DNA of 64,000 nucleotides from Sialis fuliginosa (GCA_961205875.1 OY540814.1:12010993-12074992), one strand, 5' to 3'; counted from the stretch's first letter, positions 1 through 11,865 are shown. Program-made: numbers and translations. The notes: generated by a model from the letters alone, not told the origin.

Positions 1-39
1 ATACTAACGTCATTTGAACTGTACGATACAACACGGACA

Positions 40-422
40 GGTAAGGGAAAAAGTGAAACAGGCCTCTAATGGAAAATATTTCTCGAAAAATTAAAAGAAA
101 AGCTACAAAGGCAACTTTGATTTACCTTCTTTGTGGCATATCAATGTGAAATTGTAACTTTAATTAATATCTGAGCTATACAGAAAGTTATGTGCAAAGA
201 ATTAAAATTTAATTCACACGTTTTGATATCAACTAACAGGGAAATCTGTAGGGGTGACACATCACTTATTAGGCGATTCATGTTTTCAAATCGCTTTAAC
301 AAACCTTTAATGATGATGTCAGTTTTTATAATTCTCCTATAAACAAATTAGTTTTTTAGTTGCAAGCTTAGTTCACTTTTACCCCATTTTTTTGGTGTTT
401 CATATTTACCCCGCTCAACCCT
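40..422. repeat. Dispersed repeat, copy 1 of 2
   Basis: About 380 bp starting 'ggtaagggaaaaagtgaaac' recurs with only scattered changes at 14954-15300 in the same orientation. The second copy lacks roughly 35 bp near its right end. There is no coding capacity. The family is not recognised. The first 40 bases of the window contain nothing else I can name. Confidence 0.85.
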
Positions 423-857
423 ACACTTAAAAATAAAGTAGGTATTATACTGAGTGTCTTAGATAAGTTTTCCTGCACGGGGATCTCAATAACTATAAGA
501 GATACGTTTTTTCGAAATGAGATAAATTATTTGTAAGGAAGGGGTGAGTATTAAGATACATAATTAAAAATATATATCTACATGTTTAGGCGATATATAT
601 ATTTTGCCATAATAGATATGTTCTATTTGTTTGCGGTTTAAGGCACTTTTTATGTAGAATTTAATGCTGTTTTTATTGTTTTTAGAACTTTTATTATCAC
701 TTTTCATTTTCGAGTTAACTTATGGGTCACAAAGTTATGTTTTTACAGACCGATAGACAGACACAAACGTCAACAATATAATAGTCATAATAAATGGGAA
801 GAGGGGGCGGGGATCAAATCGTGTAATCGAATTCAAATTTTGCTATGATTACTATGC

Positions 858-1352
858 ATAGACAGAATAACCCATTTTAAGTGTCCACCTCTGAAAACTT
901 TTTTAGTGAGGTTTACTACTGATAACTGAATTTTGAATTATAATTTATAATTGATAATAGAAATAAATGTTTTGTTAACTTTCAGTAGATATTAATTGAC
1001 TCTATTCAGTGCCAAATGATATGCAAAATCCGATCGACAACCTCCTTGTGGTGTACATCGGGTAATACTAATGTCGATAGTCTTCAGTTTTATTATCTTA
1101 TAAAATTAGTGTGTCGCGAGATAAGGCTGTTTCGTTGCATTTTTAGAAAAAAATGTTTTAGACAAAAAACGTAATAGGGGATTTGTTGAAGTTGAACTTC
1201 AGATGACTTTTAAAATACTACTTATAAAAAATCCGGCTCAATACATCGATGCCGCCCCCTCCAAACCGTAAGACTTTTATATGAAAAGTTTTTTGATAGC
1301 ACCTCACCATTAAAAGGTATCAAGGGTGGACACTTAAAATGGGTCACACTGT
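858..1352. mobile_element. Foldback DNA element (MITE-like, ~490 bp)
   Basis: The two ends are inverted copies: left 'acccattttaagtgtccacc' near 868 and its reverse complement 'ggtggacacttaaaatgggt' near 1325, with ACAG..T at the extreme ends. The interior has no transposase. TA-rich flanks and the ACAGTGTGACCC-like terminus suggest a Tc1/mariner-type parent, but the target duplication is not clean, so the superfamily is a guess. Confidence 0.7.
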
Positions 1353-2131
1353 ATAAAAAAAGCAAAACTATTCATAGACCAAAAGCACCCTCTATAACAG
1401 CATCCTTACAAAGTGACGTTATAAACTATATTAAATTACATTAAAGCAGGCAAGAGCCCCACACGAAATATACAGATGCTCTGATCTGAAATATAATCCA
1501 ACGCGATAATAAACCACATGAGTATAAATTTATCATCATACAATTTTGATAAGGAGGTCGAGTGAAATACCAGCTGTAATTTTTTAAACAGTCTACGTAC
1601 AACGATACAGATACACTCGTCCGTCAGGGTTGCCAACCGCTCGGTTATATTATGAGGAAAACTGACGTTTACAATACGGCCAGAGTACAGAATTGTAACG
1701 ACTAAATTTAAATAAATTATAATTATTATGTATGTATGTAATTTAAATAATAGTCAGCTAATAAACATTTATGTTACATATGTACATATTAATTATCTTG
1801 TGTATTGTGTACAGTCGTGCGTACATGTATTATACATATATTTATATTATTTATGTATTATATATTGTGAATCTTACGGGTTTTTTTCTTTTTCATAGAC
1901 ACAGTGTACAAAGTACAAAATATGCTTTCGAAATTCAAACTGAAAATAGTATAAAATTGCTTTTAATAAGTAGTAACTTATTAATTTAAATCATTAATTT
2001 TATCTAACAAAAAATTGACCTAATAACATAAAAATTGCAAGAAAAAAGTGTTTTTTTTAATAATTTCTACGTACCTTCATAAACTGAAATAAATTTTATA
2101 GAACTTTAATTGTAGATCAGACTTTTCTCTT

Positions 2132-2277
2132 CAATTTGCTTTTTTGTATCGCTGTACTACAATTTTTGAGTTTTTTACGATCAAAGAAAAAATCACAATT
2201 TTATCTTTGAACGTCTATGGAACAAATTCTTCATAACTCAGTCAAAAATGGTTGTACAGCGATACAAAAAAAGCAAT
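2132..2277. mobile_element. Short foldback element (~145 bp)
   Basis: 'ttttttgtatcgctgtac' near 2141 is mirrored by 'gtacagcgatacaaaaaa' near 2254, giving a hairpin with an ~18-bp nearly perfect terminal stem and partial pairing inside. It is non-coding. It is either a small MITE or a hairpin-forming relic. Confidence 0.6.
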
Positions 2278-2484
2278 TATGTAATTTATATACCTAAATG
2301 ATAGTTGTATGCTTTGATATCATGAAAACAAAACACAATTTGATAAAGATTTTTTTAGTCTTTTGATGTTAAATCTTAGATTTTCATAAAATATTAATAG
2401 CCACGACTATTGGTGAAAACCGCATTGAAATCGGTTAAGTAATTCCCGAGTCTATAAGCCTTATACAAATGAACATTCATTTTT

Positions 2485-3003
2485 AGGTTTCTGTAGAAAA
2501 CTAGGAAACCTTATAGTTTCGCCATGTCCGTCCTCAAAAATTTTAAGCCGATTAAGATGAAATTTGGTATACGGACGAAGACTGATAATACAAAAACAGA
2601 AATGATAAGATTTTTGAAAAAAACATTTTTTTGGACTCGCTTTTCATAGACTGAAAAGTGAACTCACATTTTTTTTCACTTACCCCATTGAGTGGGGTGT
2701 CATTATTTAGGACTCCTAAAATGCAATAAAAAATGTTATATGACATTTTGATTTTAACCCTTCAGTCACGATATATTTGCATTTAAATGTCGTTATCAGA
2801 GCGTCCCCTTCCCCCTTCTACTTTCTAAACTATCGATGCAAAAAATCTAAAAAAATATCCAGAATGTAGCTTGTTAGTACTTTCAATGAAAAATAAAACG
2901 AACACTGTAGCTAGAATAGTTAAATTGAAATAACTCTTGTTTATAAATCATAATGACTACGGAAACCTATCATGTGCATGCCCAACACGCACTTGGCCGT
3001 TTT
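2485..3003 (-). repeat. Dispersed repeat ('ccaagtgcgtgttgggc' family), reverse copy
   Basis: Read on the minus strand this runs from 'caagtgcgtgttgggcatg' near 2997 down to 'ggtttcctagttttctacag' near 2490. The same order of landmarks appears on the plus strand at 12758-13133, ending 'gggtttttagttttctacga'. The family, with a gggttcc/ccctaaaaa border, resembles a repeat widespread in Lepidoptera. It is non-coding, and the similarity is patchy in the middle. Confidence 0.6.
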
Positions 3004-3009
3004 ATTTTA

Positions 3010-4470
3010 CATAGAGATTGGTCGATAGCAAAAAATGTTTGGGATAAGTGAAGTGTATATTTTAAAAGCCCAAAAATACGCAAAAAATCGAATTAATTTT
3101 TAATATGTATTTTTTATTGTTTATACCATCGTATCCTCAGGAGAGCAAATAATAAATTTTCGTTATTTCCTATAAAAACATTTTTTTTCATTTTGTCGAC
3201 GAACAAATCGTAGTACAATTTTGAAGCGCAATTTCCAAGTAAACGAGGGTGAACAATTACAAATTTGCCAAAGCTAACTACACCTTCACATTTAGGTAGG
3301 TACACATGAAACAAAATCTGTTATTGTACTCGAGACGTGATGAACTTCTATTAATATTATTTCATTAAACAAAAACAGGTCTCCGGGACATCTGTAACTA
3401 TTTCCGGAAACACCGGATCATTCCGGCAGAGTTGGCAACCCTAACCCACACACGCCAGAGGTTCCCATGTGCGTTTTACTGCGAGCATTCATATTCGTAC
3501 GTGACACAAAGTGAAGCAGCAGGGGATATTTCGAGTTTCTTCAGACACGAGTTTGCGGTAATTTTGCGGTGCAGCCAGTGTATTGAACGGTGAAACAGAG
3601 ATTGACACAGGACCGCTACATTTACACGTACGCATATGGTTAATGCGTGCACGGGAAACAAATGCTGAATGCGTGACATCAAACGAATGGGTTTATTTAA
3701 ATAATAAATGTATTTATTTGTCTTATTTACAATTGCGCAGTATTTGTTCTCTGTTATACCTATTGCAAGCATGTCAGATTTGGTAAAAACAGTAAATTGA
3801 AATAAGGTAGTGGCACCAGTATTGGCAAGGACTATAGAAATATATGTTGATATTTGATTACTACCATTTCTGAATATTAATCTATACACTGTCTTACAGC
3901 GTAATTTGATGACAATCGGCCAATAGGTGTCAAAATGGTGGACATTTAAACTAATTATTAGTATAATTTATTTATTAATTATTATATTATCATAGCAACT
4001 GCTTTACATTGTTTCAAATTTGACTATTCTTTCTTTTATATCTTTTCTGTCGTAGTACTTATCATTTTGTAATCATTAGCAAGTGTTCATCACTGCGTGC
4101 TCATTACTAGTTTTACCTTTGCCATTACTGGAGAAAAAACATGAACAAAATAAAATACTACAATTTAAAAAACCAATTATATTTGCGGAATTTGGGTAAT
4201 TAAATTGATTAAATAAGAATTACAAAAAACAAGCCTATTAATTAAAAAAAAATGATGTCAGTTTCATTAGTTGAAGAGAATGTTAGTGAGAATGGTTACG
4301 GAACCCTATCATGTGCGTGTTTATCTCACATCGCTTCTATATGCTGTATGTAAGTATATAGGTATATATAATATACACTTATTTATTTACATTACTTTGT
4401 TTGGATCGTACGCTTCTCCGGTTATCCAATTGTTTGAACTTTGTATTTATTTTATTTTATCCCGCGTCGC
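3010..4470. other. Intergenic stretch without a supported gene
   Basis: No coding gene can be supported. The part from about 3420 to 3680 is richer in CpG than its surroundings and carries an open frame on the minus strand (3476-3889), but that frame shows no domain and no splice-site support. It might be an old regulatory or untranslated exon. Nothing else is visible. Confidence 0.4.
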
Positions 4471-4477
4471 ACTATTG

Positions 4478-4523
4478 TTCCACTTGACGTTTCGGTGTAC
4501 ATCTTGTGGTCTTCTTCAGAAGT
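4478..4523 (-). ncRNA. Hammerhead-ribozyme-like core beside a Penelope-like relic
   Basis: On the minus strand 'ctgaaga' (4519-4513) is followed after a short potential stem by 'gaaacgtc' (4493-4486). These resemble the two conserved core boxes of hammerhead ribozymes (CUGAUGA and GAAA), with one departure in the first box (A for U). Penelope-like elements are known to carry hammerhead motifs in their terminal repeats, and a GIY-YIG fragment lies just upstream on the same strand. Probably inactive; the fold has not been computed. Confidence 0.35.
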
Positions 4524-4555
4524 TATGTATCAAGTTCAGTAGGTTGTAATACTTA

Positions 4556-4801
4556 ATTATTGCGCTCGTGGTCAATTAGGCGTGTTAGCGAAAACATAGG
4601 TTTCCAAGCGACGGACAGGTATATAAGCCGGGGACTACAGCTTCTCTGTAAAGTTTAGGTTTAAATTTGTCGGACCGGGCAAAGACTTTGACATCTTTTG
4701 AATGTTCTGCTACAGCTGACTTAACGGCATTATTCATATATCTCTTATATATTCATTTGTCCTTGTCTTTATAGATCTGCCGGTTTGTCCTATATATAAG
4801 G
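4556..4801 (-). mobile_element. Penelope-like retroelement fragment (GIY-YIG endonuclease end)
   Basis: Minus-strand translation beginning at 4796 gives the YIGQTGRS signature of the GIY-YIG nuclease, followed by a downstream block with AVAEHSKD and KLYREAVV. This is the order seen in the C-terminal endonuclease of Penelope-like elements. No reverse transcriptase is present. It is a broken, severely truncated fossil of one element end. It directly abuts the mariner relic that starts near 4801. Confidence 0.7.
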
Positions 4802-5690
4802 TGATTTAATAAGAATGCAGATCATTGACAACGATTATTTCTAAGATGTTTTTTTTTTTTTTAAAGTAACTGTCATCTACAGGTTTTGACAAATTTAGTT
4901 ATGGAGCGATACACAGTTGAATAACGCGTAAAAGTGATCAAAACGTATTATGATAATGGTCGCATTTTGCGCACTGCATGATTTGTTCTGTTAACATAAC
5001 CGGCCATCTGAGACAACAATAAGCCGTTTGGGGTACTAAGAACCCACATATCATTCAAGAACAACTTATGCACCCACAACGAGCTACTGTTTGGTGCGGT
5101 TTTTTGATTGGCGGAGTCATCGGAGCGTACACGGATAGAAAAGTTAACTTGGGCCAAGAAATCCTTGTTTTTTATATAACGAAAACAATATTTTCTTTCT
5201 TTAATTTAAGAATATACTCTTAATCCAGAAAATTATTGTTTCTCTTTAAAGAAATATTGTTGAACGAAAACAATAATATACTTGGATTAAGAATACATTC
5301 TTATATTAAGAAAATATTGTTTTCGTTATATATAAAACAAGATTTTCTTGGTCCAAGTCTCTTTTCTACCTGTGTACTTCTTTGAAAATGATATCGGTAA
5401 CGCTGTTAGGGCGAACGGTGAACGCTATCGTGACATGATAAAAAAATTTTATACCCTTAATTGGAGTACCACTTGTTACACAGCGCGTGAAACAATGGCC
5501 CTATAGCGAATGAAATATCCAGGACGTATTATCTCGTGAAACAACGAATTTATGATTTTCCACTATTGATCTTCTTTCTCTAGGGCTACGTGAAAAGGTC
5601 TATATTAATAAACCCGAGACGATTTCAGATCTGAAAGACGAAATCATACATGTTATAAATAAGATACAGCCCGAACTAGAGCTGGGCGCG
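4801..5690 (+). pseudogene. Mariner-like transposase relic, internally deleted, with nested MITE
   Basis: At 4901 a start codon opens MERYTVE followed, past an in-frame stop, by RVKVIKTYYDNGR, the N-terminal helix-turn-helix start of a Tc1/mariner-type transposase common in insect genomes. About two-thirds of the catalytic core is then missing. Similarity resumes at about 5003 with AVWGTKNP, HPQRATVWCG and GGVIGAY. After a 243-bp insertion (5131-5373) it continues with FFENDIGNAVRANGERYR and ends with KVYINKPETISDLKDEI and INKIQPEL near 5677. Stops and frame breaks are scattered through it, so it is dead. Terminal inverted repeats were not identified. Confidence 0.8.
5131..5373. mobile_element. 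MITE nested in mariner relic, GTAC target duplication
   Basis: Left end 'acggatagaaaag' and right end 'cttttctacctgt' are imperfect inverted repeats, and pairing continues inwards over more than 50 bp ('ccaagaaa', 'aacgaaaacaatattttct'). The element is flanked by GTAC at 5127-5130 and 5374-5377. Removing it with one GTAC makes the transposase read GAYFFEND without a break, which confirms the exact insertion boundaries. It has no coding content. Confidence 0.85.
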
Positions 5691-7920
5691 TGAGTAATTT
5701 TTGCTCACTATCACGCACGCTTACGAGAGAAATTTTTTTAGTCACGCCCGATCACGTACGGCGGGTCACGCCCGTGAACCGATTTAATCTAATTGTTGTA
5801 AATTAAATTTTGAAATGATGAAAATTAATGTTTTTACATGCAATATATTGTGTAGTATATTTGATATTCATATTATTTTCTTCTAAATTACATTCTAGTA
5901 CAGTAATAGCAAACAAAACAATAAGAAAATAAAGTTACAATACATTTTTAAATCTTTTTTTGGTGTTCTGATATAGTTGGCAATACTGACTATGTTAAAG
6001 TGCTTCTAAAAATAACATTTAGTTTTTATACTATATTTTTTAATGTAAAAATTCGTTTTAAAACATTATTATATTTATGCACTATTAGTTCAGATATTAA
6101 AAAAAAAAAAAAAACAAATAAGTTTATAAAAAAAATTATCTTCAAAATATAATCATGCACGAGAAAAATGTACTCTGACTTACGATCATGCCCGCTCACG
6201 ATTCAAGATTTGAAAATGTTTGCATTGTGCATTGAACAAAATATAATATGAACTCCTTTCTTGTTGAAGCTTCTCGCCATTTTCCCCGTGCAGTATTTTA
6301 TAAAGGTAATGTTGAGTTTACTTTGTTTAAACAATTAGTAGCGAGGTAAAGGGGAGGCAAGAAGCGCCGGCATGTACACGACCTCAAATTAGCTCATTTA
6401 AACAATATATATATATACATAAAACTAATTAAATTTAAATCGGTTTGTTATGTATTTAAAATGGAATTAAGAATACAACAGAAAAATAATTATTTAAAAA
6501 ATCAAGACTTATAAAAATGTGATGGGTAAGTACTTTAGAAATATATTTAACATAGGTTGTAAAAAGTAAAAAATATAAGATTTTGTAAAGTTAATGAACT
6601 TTTATGTTTGTTAGCACATTTTATAAACTTTAGTAGTGCCGAGAGACTTTTGAATATAGCTATTTCCTTTAACTAACCTTTCCTACCTTAAATGATATGG
6701 AATAAATTGTCCCGGAAAGTTAATTTCCTGTATGATTACAGAATTAATAGGAAAACTTATACCTACGTCTATAAAGATTCTATAAAAAAAAGACAATTAC
6801 GAATGAGATAATCAACATTATTTACGATGACCGTGGAATAACATAAGATAGATATTTACATGCCAATTTCAAATATGTCAACCAAAATCAAATCCGACCA
6901 CCCGTTCAAAAGTTACTACGATTTTTTTCAAAATTTTGAAAAACTGACACTTGTAGTTACAATTTTTTCAATTTTTAGATTTCATCTTATTTTTAATCAT
7001 AGAACAAAAATATAAACTTATTTTGAGTAATTTGAAGCATCCGTATTAAGTAAAATTCTGCAGTACTCTTTCTTTTTATTTTATTGATTTTTTTAATGAT
7101 TCCAGACTCTGATAACTCCGGAACTATTAATTTTTGAACTTTCTGTCCATGGAGACTTTTGATCAGAATGGCATGAAGTATAACATACTACAATTTCAGC
7201 CAATTTGACCGGGAACTATTTTCCATAAGTATAATGCAGGGTTCTTTTTTCTTTTTTTTTTAGATTTCGTTAAATTTACGGTGTTGCATAATGTTAAAAC
7301 CTTTTAATTTAAAACCATTAATTTAACTATCCAGTTAAACAAAGACATAAAAGGGTTGAAAATATTTAAAAGAGGCAAGACAATTAATCTCGATGCTTCT
7401 GTTTTTCGTGAGTGTTGTTTTTTCTGCTTTATAAATGAGTATTCTCTTGATGTAAAGCAACGTGGCGTTATCCTCTACTTTACTACTGTCACATACACAC
7501 ACACACACTACTTAGACACACCGCAATTGCATGGACAATTACTAATTGCCAGCAGTATATTCAACGTAAAAAATATTACCCGACGTGATGAATATGATAC
7601 ACATACAATGTATTTTTACATAATTATAAAAAATATGCTCTCGCGCATTCGTTTTGTTAAAGTGAACAAATTAAACGCACACTATTTTAAATGAAATGAG
7701 AAATAGTGAAGAACATTAAATAAACTATTATAGTATTTGTAAACAATATTGAACAGTATTTTTTGTATTTTAGCAATAGTTAATAAACTAGCGTTAAAAA
7801 ATACTTTTTGTTCATTAAAGAAATAAAATGACACTTAGAAAAAAAATTGCTCCTTAAAATGACTAAATGAGTATTAGGTTGGTGAGATTTATACTAAATG
7901 AACAATATCATGTATTTATA
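5690..7920. other. Intergenic AT-rich stretch, one possible hAT-like relic
   Basis: 'agagctgggcgcgtgagtaa' at 5688 opens a patch rich in repeated gctcacg/tcacgcccg words up to about 6200, possibly a decayed hAT-type element, though no matching right end was found. From 6200 to 7920 I see only AT-rich sequence and a short (CA)n run near 7495. The 112-codon frame at 7356-7694 has no ATG start and no recognisable domain. Confidence 0.4.
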
Positions 7921-8757
7921 TCCTTAATATATATAAAGCGCAACGTCTCTCTGTCTGTCTGTCTGTCTGTCCGTTCGTGCGCTATCACTCGAGAACCACT
8001 TATCCGATTTACGTGTTTTTTTTTAATTCATAGGTACGTTCTCTGGCTAGGTTATAAGCTATATTTTGTTAGGTTAGGTGACATAACAACTAAGCAGTGG
8101 CAATAATAGTAAATCAAGTAGGAAAATTTTTTGCCGTCGGCGCGCTGTTTTGTAATACCCTGCCTAAACCGTTCAATATAGAACAAAATAATGTATTAAA
8201 GAATTGTGTAGAATCAAAAGTTCTACAATAAAGTCCGCGACACCATATGTCTAACTTTTTTATTTAAGCCACAATGACTGCTTTTATGTTACAAAGAAAA
8301 CATAAAATATTTGGGTTCTGTTTACGTGGACTTATGACATGCAAAACATTAATCCTTATCGAAATAAATGATTTCATCGTCATAAGTACTTAATGTAGAT
8401 ATAATTTGCCCTTTACAGCATCCAATTTGGTCGTATAGTTTAGAAAATATCGAAATATATGTTATACGGGAAAATATTATTCGTGCGATGGTGACCCGTG
8501 TTAGGCGATGGAACGTACCAACTAGCAGCGCAGGGCAGAGGGAAGGGAACAGGCCGGTATTCTTTTGATTAGAATAGAACAAAAATTATTTTTACTTTTT
8601 GTTCTGATTCGCTTAGTAGGTAGGTAATTTAAGTGTTGTTTGGTTTTTATTACAATAATAACTAATCGTGTTTGTACTTAATTCAACTATATATTTTTTA
8701 AATCCTAAACAATAATTCCGTAGTCCAAGCGAGCGAAGCCGTGCGGGCCCAGCTAGT
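7921..8757 (+). mobile_element. Helitron-like non-autonomous element, copy A
   Basis: The element begins TCCTTAATATATATAAAGCG, has a (GTCT)n run at 7950-7970, the landmark 'ctcgagaaccacttatccga', and ends 'gcgagcgaagccgtgcgggc' then CAGCTAGT. A TC start, a GC-rich hairpin-capable 3' tail and a CTRRT end are Helitron hallmarks, and no terminal inverted repeat or target duplication is seen. Shorter copies of the same family lie at 11866-12231, 13891-14083 and 22356-22660. Compared with those, this copy carries about 430 extra bases between roughly 8265 and 8690. There is no Rep/helicase gene. Confidence 0.6.
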
Positions 8758-8952
8758 ATTTTATAAATCGTACAGCGTTGATGTTCTAATATAATAAAAA
8801 TTAACTGTCCTTGGTTAGGGCAATCTATTTGGGGCGAAATCGAGTTGATTAGTTTTGGGTTGACTAGTTTTCGTTAGGTTAGGTCTATTTTAACACATCA
8901 ACACGTGATATTTGATAGTTGTGACGTCGATAACGGCATATTCTTCAGCTTA

Positions 8953-9233
8953 TGTCCGGTATTATAAAGGAGCTAGCAAATTTGCTAGCTAGCAAGCACT
9001 TTCAAATGAGATATCAAACTTATATGACAGTTCTTTTGGAGTTTGTTGAAGACTTTGACAAGTTTCGCGCACGTGTTGTAGGTAAATACCAACGGTATTA
9101 AAACAGTGGTGATATTATGAAAATTATTTTGTACGGTGTCACTGCTCTAAATTCCATAGCTAATCCATAGATACTAGTACAGAATTAATACCCCATTTTA
9201 AAGTGCTTGCTAGCTCCTTTATAATACCGGACA
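8953..9233. mobile_element. MITE with TTA target duplication (PIF/Harbinger-like)
   Basis: A perfect 27-bp terminal inverted repeat starts 'tgtccggtattataaaggag' at both ends. TTA directly flanks both sides (8950-8952 and 9234-9236), the three-base target typical of PIF/Harbinger elements. The 281-bp interior is non-coding and contains the tandem word 'gctagc'. The near-perfect ends suggest a fairly recent insertion. Confidence 0.85.
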
Positions 9234-9239
9234 TTAACC

Positions 9240-9780
9240 TTTTTTAATTGAGGGAGGGAGAGGGGGGTAATAGAACAAAAATGTATGTAAAATATTGCGT
9301 GCTTAAATACTAGTCTTTGTTAAATAGGCTTTTAATGACGAAACTAATTAATTTATTATTATTATTATTATAAGTCAAAAGTGACCGTTAAGTCGGTGTA
9401 GTATCGTATATTAAACCAGATGGTTCGGTGTTCAAAATGAGTTTAGTTATTGATGGTATGGTTAGATTTAATGTTTAGTACGCGTTAATAACCTTAAAGA
9501 TTTGAAATTGTTGTAGTAATCGGATAGTTAAGTGGAATTATCTTGTTTGAATATGGATATGAAACTACATTAAATTTATTACGAGCTAGCAGAAAATGAG
9601 ATATTGTTAAGTAACATTAAAATGGTTTAAATAAATCCTATATTTGACAGAACCAGAATGTCATTTTATTGAATAACGTTTATTTTTTTGTCAATAATAA
9701 AAAAATGTCTTGTCAAATATAAATAACTTTTTTAATTATATTATATAAAGGGCTTATAATATAATTAATAATTATTGTTA
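9240..9780. other. AT-rich intergenic sequence
   Basis: Only an (ATT)n run near 9353-9373 stands out. No gene, domain or paired repeat end was seen. Confidence 0.5.
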
Positions 9781-9784
9781 TAAA

Positions 9785-10090
9785 CACTGAAAAGTATTTG
9801 ATAATAAAATTTTTGAAGTAGGTTTTTTATTTTTTTATTTCTTAAAAAGTTTTTTAATTAACTTGGCACCGACTTCAAAAACTGTTAAATTTTATTATTG
9901 ATATACTTTTCAGTGTTTTTAGTTTTTTTAAGTCGGTTTTGATTTTTTCTTAAAAGTTTTTTATTTTTGCCTTTTGACTGGCGTATCTTCGAAGTCATAT
10001 ATTCTGATTTTATATAAGATCACCTCGGGAGTATACTCTTTCAAACAAACAACTCCTCCTTTTTTGAAGTCAGTTTAAAAAATACCGGTA
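9785..10090. repeat. 'gaagtcggtt' repeat, shorter copy
   Basis: The segment shares with 16925-17160 the words 'acttcaaaaactgttaaat', 'atacttttcagtgttttt' and 'gagtatactctttcaaa' in the same order. Its left part is an inverted copy of its middle ('cactgaaaagtat' against 'atacttttcagtg'), so the ends fold back. The family resembles one frequent in lepidopteran genomes. It is non-coding. Confidence 0.6.
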
Positions 10091-10477
10091 CCAAAGAAGT
10101 TAATGTCACAAATATAATAACACAACTAACTTAAATATTACATACAAAAATACATAATTCTCGATACAAATTATTTTTTAAGGTTCAGTAAATATTGAAC
10201 TATAAATACTTTTTAATTGCACAAAAACATATTTTTAAATCACTGTTTCCGTAGAACAGAATTTAGGTTGATTATATACGCATCAAATATGTTTTTATAA
10301 TAAGTAGGTACAATGTAATTAATACAACAATTTATATTGACACGGTCAGTTTATTGTTATAAAAAAAACATTTTTCTGAACACAATGTGACTTTTGTTAA
10401 ATTCGACATTCTAATCAAATATAATTATTAGTATTTGGGAAACATATTCCTTTCAATCTGCAGAGAAAAAAAACGAA

Positions 10478-11115
10478 GGCCGCTGTAACAGGTAAAAAAT
10501 TGTCAATGTTTAGGAATTTTTTTCACAGGTATTACAAATTATTTTAGGATCGGGTAAAGGACATTTTATTAAGTATGTATTCAACTGATGCAATACCAAT
10601 TTTTAGTGAAAAATATTAAAAATTTATAAGTTATGAGCGTCGATTTGATGACCTAAAAAATATTTTTTCCGTTGTCCCATCGAAATTTCGGGATGGGTCA
10701 TCGGAAATTTTTTTTAATCAATATCTATTTGAATGTAGCCTATGATTGTGTGTAGCCGTTTTTTATTTATTTTATTTTTTCACAAAATGGCAACGGTTTG
10801 AATTTTTTTTCATTTTTAATACTTTTTTAATTCAAGCGGTCTTAAAAAATAGTAAATATCAAAATTTATAAAAATCGGCTACGCACAGATTTAGCCACTG
10901 CGATTACAAAAATTAGAAAATATTTTTTTAATCGGTTCATTAGTCTTAGTTTTAGAGGAATCGTTGTAACTAGACAGAAAAAAGTCGTTTTAAGTGAGTT
11001 TAAAGTTTTCTTAGGGTCTCACTAAATTGACTGTAATTCAGGTTAATTTGAATATGTAAACTACAAAAAAATGGATTTAAAAATTGATTTTTTTCCCGTC
11101 ACAGTGTCTGCCCCC
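10478..11115. mobile_element. TTAA-flanked DNA element, copy 1 (piggyBac-like MITE)
   Basis: The right end reads 'cacagtgtctgcccccttaa', that is a GGGGG-starting terminus next to TTAA. The left end is degraded ('gctgtaacaggtaaaaaatt'). A second copy, at 16705, preserves the left end as TTAA followed by 'gggggaaatccactgtga', the partner of this right end. About 150 bp ('ttttaggatcgggtaaagga' and neighbours) are shared between the copies. TTAA plus a G-run terminus suggests a piggyBac-type parent. It has no transposase. Confidence 0.6.
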
Positions 11116-11119
11116 TTAA

Positions 11120-11725
11120 GAGTTTATTAGAAATGATATAATTATGAATTTTTTAAATAGTTTATCAACCTTTTTTATTTATTGAAGAGAGAAATATAAT
11201 TTTTATTAGAATTTAATTTATATTATAGTATTTTTTTATTCGTGCAGTTAATTTATTTACTGATTAGCTCTTTTGAGAGATAGTGTGATTATATGTAAGT
11301 ACCCTATAGTATAGCACGTCCGAGATTTCAAGGAACACTTTCGTGCAGGTTTTATAAAAATCGGTCCAGTAATTTTCGAGATTATTTTGAACATACCCGC
11401 AAACGTTTCTTCTTTATAAAATTAATATATAAAAATATATTAGGTAGGTACCTATATCTTCAAATCAAAAATAGCAACGAAATATTTGGAAAAATATAAA
11501 ATATAACGTATAAAGTTTCATTATTAAAATTGTGTTATATATGTATATTATATTGATTTAGCCCAAAAATGTCTATAGAGAAACTCATATTTGATACACA
11601 TTTCATAATTCAATATTGAAAATGTATTTTTGTAGCGAGTAGATACAGTAAATATATAGTAAATATAAATAATTCAAATATGTGGAAATAACAATATATA
11701 AGTAATATAATATGTATACAAGTCT
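11120..11725. other. AT-rich intergenic sequence
   Basis: No gene or paired repeat ends were recognised. The minus-strand frame at 11610-11948 runs across the foldback element and Helitron-like repeat that follow, so it is not a gene. Confidence 0.5.
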
Positions 11726-11726
11726 T

Positions 11727-11842
11727 GAGGCTTCCGCGGTGATCTTGATATGGATCTTGGCTTCTGGGTGTAAGCTGTGTCGATTTGGTCGTATTATCGG
11801 CCAACGTTTCGACGCGGCTTACACCCCGAAGCCAAGATCCAA
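11727..11842. mobile_element. Small foldback element, copy 1 of 2
   Basis: 'ggatcttggcttctgggtgt' is mirrored about 70 bp later by 'acaccccgaagccaagatcc'. The outer piece 'cttgaggcttccgcggtgat' also occurs inverted at the right edge of a related copy at 61570-61722. The loop holds 'ttggtcgtattatcggccaa', shared with the second copy. It is a palindromic MITE with no coding content. Confidence 0.75.
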
Positions 11843-11865
11843 TATAATATGTATGTATATTATAT

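Noticed and set aside
3476-3889. 137-codon minus-strand open frame
   Set aside because: No recognisable domain, AT-driven composition in half of it, no splice-linked neighbours and no conserved-looking pattern.
7356-7694. 112-codon plus-strand frame
   Set aside because: It opens at a non-ATG codon and contains a (CA)n-derived THTH run; no domain.
7946-7976. Regular GTCT repeats, considered as a CRISPR-like array
   Set aside because: A 4-bp microsatellite inside a Helitron-like element; no spacers.
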